64,000 nucleotides of DNA. Source: Pseudomonas iranensis (GTDB lineage: Bacteria; Pseudomonadota; Gammaproteobacteria; Pseudomonadales; Pseudomonadaceae). This document shows, piece after piece, positions 26,877 to 36,571 of this stretch. The stretch covers positions 5,493,501 to 5,557,500 of the forward strand of contig NZ_CP077092.1 in NCBI RefSeq assembly GCF_014268585.2. Reading direction: 5' to 3'. A program made the translations under genes and the position numbers. How positions within the stretch are numbered: the stretch's first letter is position 1; each line of letters starts with the position of its first letter. The notes below the pieces were generated by a model. It was not told the origin of the DNA. It saw nothing but the letters and a program-made list of their open reading frames with translations, and did no database searches.

Positions 26877-28397
26877 ATGCGTTACGCCCACCCCGGTACT
26901 GACGGCGCCAAAGTCTCGTTCAAGAGCAAGTACGGTAACTACATCGGCGGCGAATTCGTCGCGCCGGTCAAAGGTCAGTACTTCACCAATACCTCGCCAG
27001 TCAATGGCCAGCCAATTGCCGAATTCCCTCGCTCCACCGCCGAAGACATCGACAAGGCGCTGGACGCTGCCCACGCCGCTGCCGATGCGTGGGGCGCCAC
27101 TTCCGTGCAGGCGCGCTCACTGATCCTGTTGAAAATCGCCGACCGCATCGAAGAAAACCTCGAACTGCTGGCGATCACCGAAACCTGGGACAACGGCAAA
27201 GCCATCCGCGAAACCCTCAACGCCGACATCCCCCTGGCCGCTGACCATTTCCGTTATTTCGCCGGTTGCCTGCGCGCTCAGGAAGGCAGCGCTGCGGAAA
27301 TCGACGGCAACACCGTGGCTTACCACATTCATGAACCGCTGGGCGTGGTCGGCCAGATCATTCCGTGGAACTTCCCGCTGCTGATGGCCGCGTGGAAACT
27401 CGCGCCAGCACTGGCCGCCGGTAACTGCGTGGTACTCAAGCCTGCCGAGCAAACCCCGCTGGGCATCTGCGTGCTGATGGAACTGATCGGCGACCTGCTG
27501 CCGCCGGGCGTGCTCAACGTCGTGCAAGGCTTCGGTAAAGAGGCCGGCGAAGCCTTGGCGACCAGCAAGCGCATCGCCAAGATCGCCTTCACCGGCTCGA
27601 CCCCGGTCGGCTCGCACATCATGAAATGCGCGGCGGAAAACATCATCCCATCCACCGTGGAACTGGGCGGCAAGTCGCCGAATATCTTCTTCGAAGACAT
27701 CATGCAGGCCGAGCCGAGCTTCATCGAGAAAGCCGCCGAAGGTCTGGTGCTGGCGTTCTTCAACCAGGGCGAAGTGTGCACCTGCCCTTCCCGCGCACTG
27801 GTGCAGGAATCGATCTATTACGAATTCATGCAGGCAGTGATGAAGAAAGTCAGCCAGATCAAACGCGGCGACCCGCTGGACACCGACACCATGGTCGGCG
27901 CTCAGGCATCCGAGCAGCAATTCGACAAGATCCTCTCGTACCTGGAAATCGCCAAGGGCGAAGGCGCGGAACTGTTGACCGGCGGCAAGGTGGAAAAACT
28001 CGAGGGCAGCCTGGCCACTGGTTATTACATCCAGCCGACCCTGCTCAAGGGCACCAACAAGATGCGCGTGTTCCAGGAAGAAATCTTCGGCCCGGTGGTG
28101 AGCATCACCACTTTCAAGGACGAAGCCGAAGCCCTGGCGATTGCCAACGACACCGAGTTCGGCCTCGGCGCCGGCCTGTGGACCCGCGACATCAACCGCG
28201 CCTACCGCATGGGCCGGGCGATCAAGGCCGGTCGCGTATGGACCAACTGCTACCACCTGTACCCGGCGCATGCCGCGTTCGGCGGTTACAAGAAGTCCGG
28301 CGTCGGGCGTGAAACCCACAAAATGATGCTCGACCATTACCAACAGACCAAGAACCTGCTGGTGAGCTACGACATCAATCCGTTGGGATTCTTCTGA
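26877..28397 (+). CDS. exaC: NAD-dependent aldehyde dehydrogenase (acetaldehyde oxidation, ExaC-like)
   Basis: A 506-aa ALDH with [32 protein letters not shown], catalytic-base Glu262 in VELGGKSPN and nucleophile Cys301 in [10 protein letters not shown]. The double-Cys CTC and the end [13 protein letters not shown] are typical of ExaC/AldB-type acetaldehyde dehydrogenases. Its place first in the sigma-54 operon before eat-eutBC indicates oxidation of the acetaldehyde made by EutBC to acetate. PAO1 has two close paralogues (exaC and PA4022); by position this corresponds to PA4022, so the symbol denotes family rather than strict orthology. A long repeat separates it from eat. Confidence 0.92.
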   Translation: MRYAHPGTDGAKVSFKSKYGNYIGGEFVAPVKGQYFTNTSPVNGQPIAEFPRSTAEDIDKALDAAHAAADAWGATSVQARSLILLKIADRIEENLELLAITETWDNGKAIRETLNADIPLAADHFRYFAGCLRAQEGSAAEIDGNTVAYHIHEPLGVVGQIIPWNFPLLMAAWKLAPALAAGNCVVLKPAEQTPLGICVLMELIGDLLPPGVLNVVQGFGKEAGEALATSKRIAKIAFTGSTPVGSHIMKCAAENIIPSTVELGGKSPNIFFEDIMQAEPSFIEKAAEGLVLAFFNQGEVCTCPSRALVQESIYYEFMQAVMKKVSQIKRGDPLDTDTMVGAQASEQQFDKILSYLEIAKGEGAELLTGGKVEKLEGSLATGYYIQPTLLKGTNKMRVFQEEIFGPVVSITTFKDEAEALAIANDTEFGLGAGLWTRDINRAYRMGRAIKAGRVWTNCYHLYPAHAAFGGYKKSGVGRETHKMMLDHYQQTKNLLVSYDINPLGFF

Positions 28398-28409
28398 TCC
28401 TGCGATGCT

Positions 28410-28519
28410 GATCGTTCCCACGCGCAGCAAAGGAATGCCTCAACGGACGCTCCGCGTTCGGTTTCGAAGGGACGCGGAGCGTCCCGGGCTGCATTCCCAC
28501 GCAGAGCGTGGGAACGATC
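28410..28519. repeat. GATCGTTCCCACGC inverted repeat element
   Basis: GATCGTTCCCACGC at 28410 is mirrored by GCGTGGGAACGATC ending at 28519, with internal inverted segments (GGACGCTCCGCG and CGCGGAGCGTCC). The same element, with the same internal organisation, occurs at 63870-63981. Here it lies inside the ethanolamine operon between the dehydrogenase and the permease, where its strong hairpins could alter relative expression. Confidence 0.85.
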
Positions 28520-28569
28520 CGGTTCCTGGCTGTAGCCGGGCCAATAAAACAATAAAAATGGTGAACCCT

Positions 28570-30021
28570 ATGCCAAGCGAATCCCCGGCCGGCGCTCCGG
28601 CGACCGGCTCCTCCGTCGACTTCGAAAAAGTCGGCACCGATTATTTCCAACAACGCGAACTGAAAAAAGGCGCCGCCGGCTGGGTCCTGCTGGTCGGCCT
28701 CGGCGTCGCCTATGTGATTTCCGGAGATTACGCCGGCTGGAACTTCGGCCTCGCCCAAGGTGGCTGGGGCGGCATGTTTCTGGCCACGCTGCTGATGGCG
28801 ACCATGTACCTGTGCATGTGCTTTTCCCTGGCCGAACTGTCCTCAATGATCCCCACCGCCGGCGGAGGCTACGGATTCGCCCGCAGTGCTTTCGGACCGT
28901 GGGGCGGGTTCCTCACCGGCACCGCGATCCTCATCGAATACGCCATCGCCCCCGCTGCCATCGCAGTCTTCATCGGTGCCTATTGCGAGTCGCTGTTCGG
29001 CATTGGCGGCTGGATGATCTATCTGGCGTTCTACATCATCTTCATCGCCATTCACATTTTCGGGGTCGGCGAAGCGCTCAAGCTGATGTTCATCATTACC
29101 GCCGTCGCCGCCCTGGCGTTGGGGGTGTTTCTGGTGGCGATGGTGCCGCACTTCGACGTCGCCAACCTGCTCGACATCCCGGTGACCACTGCGGTCGGCG
29201 CCAGTCCGTTTCTGCCGTTCGGCTATGTCGGCGTATGGGCGGCGATTCCCTATGCGATCTGGTTTTTCCTTGCCGTTGAAGGCGTGCCGCTGGCCGCCGA
29301 AGAAACCAAAAACCCCAAGCGAGACCTGCCGCGCGGGCTGATCGGGGCGATGCTGGTGCTGCTGATGTTCGCCCTGCTGATCCTGATCGTCGGTCCCGGC
29401 GGCGCTGGTGCGAATTCGCTGCTGACCTCGGGTAATCCACTGGTCGAAGCACTGAGCAAGGCCTACGGTGGCTCGACCTGGATGGGCAGCTTCGTCAATC
29501 TCGTCGGTCTGGCCGGACTGATCGCCAGCTTCTTCTCGATCATCTACGCCTACTCGCGGCAGATCTTCGCGCTGTCGCGGGCCGGTTACCTGCCGCGCAA
29601 ACTGTCGCAGACCAACAAAAGCAAGGCGCCGGTGCTGGCCCTGGTGATTCCCGGCATCATCGGCTTCGGTCTGTCGCTGACCGGCCAGGGCGACCTGCTG
29701 ATTCTGGTCGCGGTGTTCGGCGCTACCATTTCCTATGTGCTGATGATGGCCGCGCACATCACCCTGCGCATCCGTCGCCCCAAAATGGACCGGCCGTACC
29801 GCACGCCGGGTGGCATTTTCACCTCGGGTGTGGCGCTGGTATTGGCGTGCATCGCCGTGGTGGCGGGCTTCCTCGTCGATCCACGGGTGGTGATCGGCGC
29901 GGCGATCATCTATGGAGTGTTAATTGCTTACTTTGCTTTCTACAGTCGGCATCACTTGGTAGCGGGCACGCCGGAAGAAGAATTCGCGGCGATTCAAAAA
30001 GCTGAACAAGCCTTGCACTGA
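28570..30021 (+). CDS. eat: Ethanolamine permease (APC family)
   Basis: A 483-aa transporter with about 12 hydrophobic helices. SGDYAGWNFGLAQGGWGGM, SSMIPTAGGGYGFARSAFGPWGGF and FFLAVEGVPLAAEETKNPKRDLP are amino-acid-polyamine-organocation signatures typical of the ethanolamine permease family. ATG 28570 has GGTGA five bases upstream; ATG 28558 is a possible alternative. The frame stays open to 28405 through the repeat, but that part is not credible protein. It precedes eutBC, so it should supply their substrate. Confidence 0.92.
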   Translation: MPSESPAGAPATGSSVDFEKVGTDYFQQRELKKGAAGWVLLVGLGVAYVISGDYAGWNFGLAQGGWGGMFLATLLMATMYLCMCFSLAELSSMIPTAGGGYGFARSAFGPWGGFLTGTAILIEYAIAPAAIAVFIGAYCESLFGIGGWMIYLAFYIIFIAIHIFGVGEALKLMFIITAVAALALGVFLVAMVPHFDVANLLDIPVTTAVGASPFLPFGYVGVWAAIPYAIWFFLAVEGVPLAAEETKNPKRDLPRGLIGAMLVLLMFALLILIVGPGGAGANSLLTSGNPLVEALSKAYGGSTWMGSFVNLVGLAGLIASFFSIIYAYSRQIFALSRAGYLPRKLSQTNKSKAPVLALVIPGIIGFGLSLTGQGDLLILVAVFGATISYVLMMAAHITLRIRRPKMDRPYRTPGGIFTSGVALVLACIAVVAGFLVDPRVVIGAAIIYGVLIAYFAFYSRHHLVAGTPEEEFAAIQKAEQALH

Positions 30022-30073
30022 TTGTCGAAAACCACGGCGCAGACGCATTCTGCGCCGTCACGGAGAACGCTGA

Positions 30074-31468
30074 ATGGCCAGTTTTGCTCACACGGTCGGC
30101 GCGCAGACTTACCGCTTCGACAGCCTCAAAGACGTCATGGCCAAGGCCAGCCCCGCCCGCTCGGGGGATTTTCTCGCCGAGATCGCCGCGCTCAACGACG
30201 GCGAACGGGTGGCCGCGCAAATGGCCCTGGCGGACATCCCGCTCACCCACTTCCTGCAAGAAGCGCTGATTCCCTACGAAGCCGATGAAGTCACCCGGCT
30301 GATCATCGACACCCACGACAAACCAGCCTTCGCCGTGGTCAGCCACCTCACCGTTGGCGGCTTTCGCGACTGGCTGCTCAGTGATGCGGCGGACGAAACC
30401 AGCCTGCGCGCCCTCGCCCCCGGTTTGACCCCGGAAATGGTCGCTGCCGTATCGAAAATCATGCGCTTGCAGGACTTGGTGCTGGTCGCGCAGAAAATCC
30501 GCGTGGTCACCCAATTTCGCGGCACCCTCGGTTTACGCGGGCGCCTGTCGACCCGCCTGCAACCCAACCACCCGACTGACGAGCCGTCCGGCATTGCCGC
30601 GAGCATTCTCGACGGCCTGCTCTACGGCAACGGCGATGCGATGATCGGGGTCAACCCGGCCACCGACAGCATCGCTTCGATCTGCGCGATGCTGGAAATG
30701 CTCGATGCGATCATTCAGCGCTACGACATCCCGACCCAGGCCTGCGTGCTGACCCACGTCACCACTTCGATCGAGGCGATCAACCGTGGCGTGCCGCTGG
30801 ATCTGGTGTTCCAGTCGATTGCCGGCACTGAGGCAGCCAATGCCAGTTTCGGCATCAACCTCAATGTCTTGCAGGAAGGCTACGACGCCGGGCTCAGTCT
30901 CAAGCGCGGCACCCTCGGGCAGAACCTGATGTATTTCGAAACCGGTCAGGGCAGCGCGCTGTCGGCCAACGCCCACCACGGCGTCGATCAACAGACTTGC
31001 GAGACAAGGGCCTACGCCGTGGCGCGACATTTCAAGCCGTTCCTGGTGAACACCGTCGTAGGATTTATCGGCCCGGAGTACCTGTACAACGGCAAGCAGA
31101 TCATCCGCGCCGGCCTTGAAGATCACTTCTGCGGCAAGTTGCTCGGCGTGCCGATGGGCTGCGACATCTGCTACACCAACCACGCCGAAGCCGACCAGGA
31201 CGACATGGATACCCTGCTGACGTTGCTCGGCGTCGCCGGGATCAATTTCATCATGGGCATCCCCGGCTCCGACGACATCATGCTCAATTACCAGACCACT
31301 TCGTTTCACGACGCCTTGTACGCCCGCCAGACCCTGGGCCTGAAACCGGCGCCGGAGTTCGAGCAATGGCTGGCCAACATGGGCATCTTCACTCAGGCGG
31401 ACGGCAAGGTTCGCTTCGGCAACAACCTGCCGCCGGCTTTCCGCCAGGCCTTGGCGCACTTGGGATGA
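30074..31468 (+). CDS. eutB: Ethanolamine ammonia-lyase large subunit
   Basis: EutB with EutC converts ethanolamine to acetaldehyde and ammonia using adenosylcobalamin. The 464-aa length equals the family norm. Recognised stretches include [57 protein letters not shown] and [18 protein letters not shown] from the TIM barrel that holds cofactor and substrate. GGAGAACGCTGA lies just upstream of ATG 30074. Its stop overlaps the eutC start as ATGA. No microcompartment shell genes are nearby, so this is the short non-carboxysomal pathway. Confidence 0.97.
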   Translation: MASFAHTVGAQTYRFDSLKDVMAKASPARSGDFLAEIAALNDGERVAAQMALADIPLTHFLQEALIPYEADEVTRLIIDTHDKPAFAVVSHLTVGGFRDWLLSDAADETSLRALAPGLTPEMVAAVSKIMRLQDLVLVAQKIRVVTQFRGTLGLRGRLSTRLQPNHPTDEPSGIAASILDGLLYGNGDAMIGVNPATDSIASICAMLEMLDAIIQRYDIPTQACVLTHVTTSIEAINRGVPLDLVFQSIAGTEAANASFGINLNVLQEGYDAGLSLKRGTLGQNLMYFETGQGSALSANAHHGVDQQTCETRAYAVARHFKPFLVNTVVGFIGPEYLYNGKQIIRAGLEDHFCGKLLGVPMGCDICYTNHAEADQDDMDTLLTLLGVAGINFIMGIPGSDDIMLNYQTTSFHDALYARQTLGLKPAPEFEQWLANMGIFTQADGKVRFGNNLPPAFRQALAHLG

Positions 31469-32298
31469 CTCTTATGGAAAAACCTCCGGTCGATCCGCAA
31501 AACCCGTGGCTGGAACTGCGCCGCCTGACCCCGGCGCGCATTGCCCTGGGCCGCACCGGCACCAGTCTGCCGACGCGGGCGCAGCTGGATTTCCAGTTTG
31601 CCCACGCCCAGGCCCGCGATGCCGTGCACCTGGCCTTCGATCACAGCGAAATCAGCGCACAACTGAGCGAGCGCGGGCGGGAAACCCTGGCGCTGCAAAG
31701 CGCCGCGCCGGACCGACACACCTATCTGCAACGCCCGGACCTGGGGCGCAAGCTCAGCGATGAATCGGCGCAGACCTTGCGCGACTACGCCAGCCAACAT
31801 CCGGGCGGCGTCGATCTGGTGATGGTCGTCGCTGATGGCCTGTCGGCGCTGGCGGTGCACCGCCACACCCTGCCGTTCCTGACGCGCCTGGAAGAACAGA
31901 TGAGCGGCGACGGCTGGTCCGTGGCGCCGGTGGTGCTGGTCGAGCAGGGCCGCGTCGCCATCGGTGACGAGATCGGCCAACTGCTCGGGGCGAAAATGGT
32001 GGTGATGCTGATCGGCGAGCGCCCGGGCCTGAGTTCGCCGGACAGCCTCGGGCTGTATTTCACCTACGCGCCGAAGGTCGGCCTCACCGACGCCTATCGC
32101 AATTGCATTTCCAATGTCCGGCTTGAAGGTTTGAGCTACGGCATGGCGGCGCATCGCTTGCTGTATCTGATGCGCGAGGCCTGTCGGCGCCAGCTGTCGG
32201 GGGTCAACCTGAAGGATGAAGCTCAGCTGCACACATTGGAGGCGGACGACGCTGTCGACATGAAAGGCAACTTCCTGCTCGATCCACCGCCAGCCTGA
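31465..32298 (+). CDS. eutC: Ethanolamine ammonia-lyase small subunit
   Basis: The 277-aa small subunit of the ammonia-lyase. Signatures are [56 protein letters not shown] and the C-terminal [27 protein letters not shown] 31465 overlaps the eutB stop (ATGA); a second ATG at 31474 would shorten it by three residues. It is the last gene of the ethanolamine operon. The required cobalamin links this locus functionally to the btuB/btuF-like genes at 51888-54709. Confidence 0.96.
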   Translation: MTLMEKPPVDPQNPWLELRRLTPARIALGRTGTSLPTRAQLDFQFAHAQARDAVHLAFDHSEISAQLSERGRETLALQSAAPDRHTYLQRPDLGRKLSDESAQTLRDYASQHPGGVDLVMVVADGLSALAVHRHTLPFLTRLEEQMSGDGWSVAPVVLVEQGRVAIGDEIGQLLGAKMVVMLIGERPGLSSPDSLGLYFTYAPKVGLTDAYRNCISNVRLEGLSYGMAAHRLLYLMREACRRQLSGVNLKDEAQLHTLEADDAVDMKGNFLLDPPPA

Positions 32299-32413
32299 AC
32301 CGTTTCCGCATTGCCTTTCTGCGCTGCTTTCAGGCAGGATCGACGCACGGCCGCCCGGGTTTCCCATCGCCGTCAGAGCAGTTGAAGACAGCCACTTGAA
32401 GACGAGACCTATC

Positions 32414-32875
32414 ATGCGGATTATTCAAGCGACCCTCGAACATCTGGATTTGCTGACTCCTTTGTTCGTCAAATATCGCGAGTTCTACGGCTCCCTGCCT
32501 TACCCGGATTCCTCCCGCGCGTTCCTCGAAAAACGCCTGCGCCGCAAAGAGTCAGTGATCTATCTGGCCCTGGCCGACGATGACGACAAGAAACTCATGG
32601 GCTTCTGCCAGCTCTATCCCAGCTTTTCGTCGCTGTCGCTCAAACGCGTGTGGATTCTCAACGACATCTACGTTGCTGAAGACGCGCGCCGGCAACTGGT
32701 GGCCGACAACCTGATCCGCACTGCGAAGAAAATGGCCAAGGAAACCCAGGCCGTGCGCATGCGCGTCTCGACCAGCGCGAACAACGAAGTGGCGCAGAAA
32801 ACCTACGAATCGATCGGCTTCAAGGAAGACACCGAGTTCAAGAACTACGTACTGCCGATCAGCGACGAGCTCTGA
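32414..32875 (+). CDS. GNAT-family N-acetyltransferase
   Basis: A 153-aa GCN5-related acetyltransferase. RIIQATLEHLDLLTPLFVKYREFYG opens it, WILNDIYVAEDARRQLVADNLIRTAKK includes the acetyl-CoA-binding loop (a degenerate Q/RxxGxG/A), and NEVAQKTYESIGFKED is the family's C-terminal element. ATG 32414 matches the domain boundary; a Met six codons upstream is possible. The substrate is unknown. It follows eutC by 115 bp and sits where PAO1 has its acetyltransferase PA4026, so it may be part of or read from the ethanolamine operon. Confidence 0.88.
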   Translation: MRIIQATLEHLDLLTPLFVKYREFYGSLPYPDSSRAFLEKRLRRKESVIYLALADDDDKKLMGFCQLYPSFSSLSLKRVWILNDIYVAEDARRQLVADNLIRTAKKMAKETQAVRMRVSTSANNEVAQKTYESIGFKEDTEFKNYVLPISDEL

Positions 32876-32893
32876 CTCCAACGGCTTCGGTGA

Positions 32894-32917
32894 TGAGGGA
32901 GTTCGCTCCCTCGCCAC
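32894..32917. repeat. Single short palindromic element
   Basis: GAGGGAGTTCGCTCCCTCGCCAC forms a tight hairpin (GAGGGAG-TTC-GCTCCCTC) 20 bp after the GNAT stop. It resembles a half of the element at 22002-22104 by its CTCGCCAC end. No T tract follows. Confidence 0.55.
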
Positions 32918-32996
32918 GGCCGCCCCTTCCCTGACAATTGCTCACTTCGCGACACTCCCCGCTACAAAACCGGCGCGCTTTTCAGCGGTCAGACCG

Positions 32997-33052
32997 TATA
33001 ATCCCGATCTTTCCGGCTTGTAAGAAAAACTACACCCCGCTGTAGGCTTACA
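32997..33052 (+). promoter_or_regulatory. TATAAT box and conserved-looking nested hairpin in the dedA leader
   Basis: A perfect TATAAT lies at 32997-33002. Seventeen bases further on, TGTAAG (33019-33024) pairs with CTTACA (33047-33052) and, inside it, CTACA (33030-33034) pairs with TGTAG (33041-33045), giving a two-tier hairpin in what would be the 5' leader of the DedA gene at 33104. I do not recognise a known riboswitch in it. Confidence 0.5.
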
Positions 33053-33103
33053 CGAAGTCATCCGCACAGGCCTGCCGAGTCGGGCCGTCATACAGGTGCC
33101 CCC

Positions 33104-33754
33104 ATGGATTTCAACCCGCTCGACCTTATCCTGCATCTCGATGTGTATCTCGATTTGCTGGTGAACAACTATGGGCCATGGATCTACGCCATCCTGTTTC
33201 TGGTGATCTTCTGTGAAACCGGTCTGGTGGTGATGCCGTTCCTGCCGGGTGACTCGCTGCTATTCATCGCAGGCGCAGTGTCGGCCGGCGGCGGCATGGA
33301 TCCGGTGCTGCTCGGTGGCCTGCTGATGCTGGCGGCGATCATGGGCGACAGTACCAACTACGTGATCGGACGCACGGCCGGGGAGAAGCTGTTCAGCAAC
33401 CCGAACTCGAAAATCTTCCGTCGCGACTACCTGCAAAAAACCCACGACTTCTACGACAAGCACGGCGGCAAGACCGTGACCATGGCGCGTTTCCTGCCGA
33501 TCATCCGCACCTTCGCGCCGTTCGTCGCGGGCGTGGCGCGGATGCCGTACCCGCGGTTCTTCGGCTTCAGCGTGCTTGGCACCATCCTTTGGGTCGGCGG
33601 CCTGGTCACTCTGGGTTACTTCTTCGGCAACGTGCCGTTCATCAAGAAAAACCTCTCGCTGCTGGTGGTGGCAATCATCCTGCTGTCGCTGGTGCCGATG
33701 ATCATCGGCGTGGTGCGCAGCCGGTTCGGCGGCACCAAAGTGCAATCGCACTGA
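33104..33754 (+). CDS. DedA-family membrane protein
   Basis: A 216-aa DedA protein. FCETGLVVMPFLPGDSLLF near residue 40, GDSTNYVIGRTAGEKLF, FYDKHGGKTVTMARFLPIIRTFAPFVAGVARMPYPRF (the re-entrant-loop region with the functional Glu/Asp and Arg residues of the family) and a C-terminal helix are clear. DedA proteins are now linked to flipping of undecaprenyl phosphate or phosphatidylethanolamine and affect membrane potential, envelope integrity and cationic-peptide resistance. It is the second DedA gene in the window; unlike the one at 8863 it has no PAP2 domain. Confidence 0.94.
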   Translation: MDFNPLDLILHLDVYLDLLVNNYGPWIYAILFLVIFCETGLVVMPFLPGDSLLFIAGAVSAGGGMDPVLLGGLLMLAAIMGDSTNYVIGRTAGEKLFSNPNSKIFRRDYLQKTHDFYDKHGGKTVTMARFLPIIRTFAPFVAGVARMPYPRFFGFSVLGTILWVGGLVTLGYFFGNVPFIKKNLSLLVVAIILLSLVPMIIGVVRSRFGGTKVQSH

Positions 33755-33758
33755 ACCG

Positions 33759-34571
33759 ATGTGGTCACTGAGCGCCTGGCGACGCCGGCGCCTCCTGGCC
33801 AGGCACCCGATTGCCGACGACCTGTGGCAACGGGTGCGCCATCAACTCTCCTTCCTCGATGGCATCAGCGCGACTGAAGACCAGTGGCTGCGCGAAGCCT
33901 GCGTGCTGTTTCTCGACGACAAACACCTGACCGCCCTGCCCGGCGTCGAACTGCATCAGGAACAGCGCCTGCTGCTCGCCGCCCAAGCGCAGTTGCCGTT
34001 GCTGCATCTCGGTGATCTGAATTGGTACCAGGGTTTCCACGAGATCGTGCTGTACCCGGATGACTTCCTCAGCCCACAACGCCATCGCGATGCCAGCGGC
34101 GTCGAGCATGAGTGGGACGGCGAACACAGCGGCGAAGCCTGGCAGCAGGGGCCGGTGATTCTCGCCTGGCCCGGCGTCCAGGCCAGCGGTGGCTGGGAAG
34201 GCTACAACCTGGTGATTCACGAACTGGCGCACAAGCTCGACATGCTCAACGGCGACGCCAACGGCCTGCCACCGCTGCACGCCGACATGCGCGTCAGCGA
34301 CTGGGCCACGGTGATGCAGGCCGCCTACGACGACCTCAATCGCCAGCTCGACCACGATCCAGACGCCGAAACCGCCATTGATCCCTACGCCGCCGAGAAC
34401 CCGGCGGAGTTCTTCGCCGTCACCAGCGAATACTTCTTCAGCGCCCCGGATCTGCTCCACGAGGCTTATCCACAGCTCTACTTGCAACTGCAGCTTTTCT
34501 ACCGGCAGGATCCGTTGGGCAGACTGCGGCAACTTCAGGCCACAGACCCGGTCTATCAGGCGCACGAGTAA
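33759..34571 (+). CDS. mtfA: MtfA-like zinc-dependent peptidase
   Basis: A 270-aa M90-family metallopeptidase. The zinc site is [18 protein letters not shown] (HExxH, about residues 155-160) and the downstream Glu is probably in [28 protein letters not shown] and [19 protein letters not shown] segments match E. coli MtfA, which binds the repressor Mlc and is an aminopeptidase. No Mlc homologue lies in this window, so the target here is open. It starts 4 bp after dedA and is probably co-transcribed with it. Confidence 0.9.
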   Translation: MWSLSAWRRRRLLARHPIADDLWQRVRHQLSFLDGISATEDQWLREACVLFLDDKHLTALPGVELHQEQRLLLAAQAQLPLLHLGDLNWYQGFHEIVLYPDDFLSPQRHRDASGVEHEWDGEHSGEAWQQGPVILAWPGVQASGGWEGYNLVIHELAHKLDMLNGDANGLPPLHADMRVSDWATVMQAAYDDLNRQLDHDPDAETAIDPYAAENPAEFFAVTSEYFFSAPDLLHEAYPQLYLQLQLFYRQDPLGRLRQLQATDPVYQAHE

Positions 34572-34593
34572 GCTCTGCACGACTTCTGGTACG

Positions 34594-34622
34594 TGGCGTC
34601 GGCGTAGGAATGTGCCTATAAT
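34594..34622 (+). promoter_or_regulatory. Likely sigma-70 promoter for ppa
   Basis: TATAAT at 34617-34622 is a perfect -10 box. TGGCGT at 34594-34599, 17 bases upstream, is a weak -35. It lies about 62 bp before the ppa ATG. A strong -10 fits the constitutive high expression expected of ppa. Confidence 0.6.
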
Positions 34623-34683
34623 CGCCGCCACTTTTTGGTCAATCCGGCCAAGTGTTTTTGGTCAACTACGGGGGCAACGCCCA

Positions 34684-35211
34684 ATGAGCTACAGCAAGAT
34701 TCCGGCTGGCAAAGACCTGCCGAACGACATCTACGTCGCGATCGAGATCCCGGCCAACCACGCGCCGATCAAATACGAAATCGACAAAGACAGCGATTGC
34801 CTGTTCGTTGACCGTTTCATGGCCACCCCAATGTTCTACCCGGCCAACTACGGTTACATCCCGAACACCCTGGCTGACGACGGTGATCCCCTCGACGTGC
34901 TGGTCGTGACCCCTTACCCGGTAGCGCCAGGCTCGGTAATCCGCGCCCGTCCAGTCGGCATCCTGAACATGACCGACGACGGCGGCGGCGATGCCAAAGT
35001 CATCGCAGTGCCACACGACAAGCTGTCGCAGCTGTACGTCGATGTGAAGGAATACACCGACCTGCCACCCCTGCTGATCCAGCAGATCGAGCACTTCTTC
35101 GCGAACTACAAGGATCTCGAGAAGGGCAAGTGGGTCAAGATCGAAGGCTGGGCCGGCGCAGACGCCGCCCGCGAAGCGATCACCAAGTCGGTTGCCGCCT
35201 ACAAGGGCTAA
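34684..35211 (+). CDS. ppa: Inorganic pyrophosphatase (family I)
   Basis: A soluble Mg-dependent enzyme that hydrolyses pyrophosphate and so drives biosynthetic reactions. The 175-aa length is typical, with [24 protein letters not shown] carrying the signature metal-binding Asp cluster, and [16 protein letters not shown] at the C-terminus. ATG 34684 is the family start; the frame continues upstream without support. It has its own promoter (34594) and terminator (35237), so it is probably monocistronic. Confidence 0.97.
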   Translation: MSYSKIPAGKDLPNDIYVAIEIPANHAPIKYEIDKDSDCLFVDRFMATPMFYPANYGYIPNTLADDGDPLDVLVVTPYPVAPGSVIRARPVGILNMTDDGGGDAKVIAVPHDKLSQLYVDVKEYTDLPPLLIQQIEHFFANYKDLEKGKWVKIEGWAGADAAREAITKSVAAYKG

Positions 35212-35236
35212 GCCATTGCGCTTTGCGTGACGCTTG

Positions 35237-35265
35237 AAAAAAACCCCGGATTTCCGGGGTTTTTT
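35237..35265 (+). terminator. Rho-independent terminator of ppa
   Basis: AAAAAACCCCGGA pairs with TCCGGGGTTTTTT across a tiny loop, 26 bp after the ppa stop. The A tract on the other side makes it potentially bidirectional. Confidence 0.93.
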
Positions 35266-35332
35266 GTTATTGGCGTCTGCATAATCGACTCGGTTGTTCA
35301 GGTCGATGTAACTCGAAATACACCCTGGTCGG

Positions 35333-35368
35333 CCCCCTCTCCCTCCGGGAGAGGGTTGGGGTGGGGGA
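35333..35368. repeat. Single CCCTCTCCC repeat unit
   Basis: CCCCCTCTCCCTCCGGGAGAG followed by GGTTGGGGTGGGGG is a single copy of the element found twice at 24508-24657. Confidence 0.75.
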
Positions 35369-35531
35369 CTCTTGAAAAAGCCCGACTAAACAAACCGTTT
35401 AAATTCCTACATGCAGTTTTAATCTGTTTAATTTCCCACAAGTACGTCTTACATCCCGTCGCAAAATACAGGCTTTTTTTGAACGCCCGGTTTATTCAAA
35501 CCGCTCTAGTCCGGCCGTAGACTCCGTGTTT

Positions 35532-36278
35532 ATGAGAAAGAACACTAGCGGTCCACGATTCAAGGCACTCCTGGAAGCAGCGAACATCAGCACCACGGAT
35601 TTCGCAAGGTTCTGGGGCACGGAAGCCCAAAACGTTCATAACTGGTACACCCGGGGCGTCCCGGCGTATCGCATGGAAGAAGTCTCACGCCTGTTGTCGG
35701 TCAATAGTGAATGGCTGAAAACCGGGGAAGGCGTCAAGGAGGTCGCGCGCCTGCACCCACCCGCCAGCAACGGCGACACGTTCGATGCCCAGTCCATCTA
35801 CGGCGTCTACACCGTCATCAACCCCAGCGACATTGACTTGGCATTTTTCAAGGAAACCCCGATCGCCAACGGCGACGGCAAAACCCACGTCATCCTCGAC
35901 CCCGACCAATCCCTGCGCCTGCCCCGCGCCCACCTCGATCAACTCGACATCCAGCACGCCAACGCCATCTGCGCGCACATGATCGGCAACAGCATGGCCG
36001 ATCGCATCGAAGACGGCTCCATCGTCGCCATCGACCGCGGTCTGACCCAGGTCGTCGACGGCGAAATCTACGCCGTAGAGCACGACGGCATGCTGCGCAT
36101 CAAATACCTGCACCGCATGCCCGGCAACGGCCTGCGCATGCGCAGCCACAACAGCGCCGAATACCCCGACGAGGTCTTCCGGCCGGCCCAGATCGAAGAG
36201 CAGCGGATTCACATTCTTGGCTGGGTGTTCTGGTGGTCGACACTGGGCAAGCGCCGGCCGGTGGTGCCGTTTCTATGA
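35532..36278 (+). CDS. XRE/S24 LexA-like transcriptional regulator
   Basis: A 248-aa CI/LexA-type repressor. Residues ~10-65 form a helix-turn-helix (STTDFARFWGTEAQNVHNWYTRGVPAYRMEEVSRLL). Residues ~115-240 are an S24 peptidase domain with Ser154 (IGNSMADRIEDGSIVAID) and Lys191 (RIKYLHRM), 37 residues apart exactly as Ser119/Lys156 in LexA. I see no Ala-Gly dipeptide anywhere, so the usual autocleavage site is missing and RecA-induced self-cleavage is uncertain. ATG 35532 is preferred over GTG 35526. No phage or pyocin genes are adjacent; its targets are unknown. Confidence 0.88.
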   Translation: MRKNTSGPRFKALLEAANISTTDFARFWGTEAQNVHNWYTRGVPAYRMEEVSRLLSVNSEWLKTGEGVKEVARLHPPASNGDTFDAQSIYGVYTVINPSDIDLAFFKETPIANGDGKTHVILDPDQSLRLPRAHLDQLDIQHANAICAHMIGNSMADRIEDGSIVAIDRGLTQVVDGEIYAVEHDGMLRIKYLHRMPGNGLRMRSHNSAEYPDEVFRPAQIEEQRIHILGWVFWWSTLGKRRPVVPFL

Positions 36279-36294
36279 CTGTTTGCCAGAACCT

Positions 36295-36317
36295 GTGGGA
36301 GCGAGCCTGCTCGCGAA
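36295..36317. repeat. Single REP unit (GTGGGAGCGAGCC family)
   Basis: One copy of the 23-bp unit seen in pairs at 8720, 51761 and 53801. It lies 17 bp after the S24 regulator. Confidence 0.85.
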
Positions 36318-36571
36318 GAGGGCCCTGATAACCGGTACAAATCCAGGATTTGTACTGCTTCAGTCGCTCTAAACCGCACTTGAGGCTGGGAATCCAGAGC
36401 AAAACTCAGTATCCTGCGCCCCACATTCGCGCATCGACCCGCCCAGCGGCTCGGATGACGCCCGACGCGGCAGACCAACGTCTGACCAAGTCCCACAGCC
36501 GGACGCAGATCCGGATGTACGTTTTGAAGGCTGGCGCGGTTTACCAAAAATAAACCAAGCCAGTCCCCGAG

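Larger units (their letters stand above)
35212..35531. other. Intergenic region between ppa and the S24 regulator
   Basis: It holds the ppa terminator (35237-35265) and one repeat unit (35333-35368). From about 35380 to 35500 it is AT-rich (GTTTAAATTCC, AGTTTTAATCTG, GTTTAATTTCCC), which should be the promoter/operator of the S24 regulator. GTTTAAA and GTTTAA recur there, but I cannot define an operator palindrome. Confidence 0.6.

Noticed and set aside
28405..28557. N-terminal extension of the ethanolamine permease by 51 codons
   Set aside because: The extension translates the GATCGTTCCC repeat element and is not part of the transporter family; ATG 28570 fits length and has a GGTGA upstream.
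35532..36278. S24 regulator as a marker of a prophage or pyocin cluster
   Set aside because: No integrase, lysis, tail or capsid genes lie on either side; neighbours are ppa and the mag operon.
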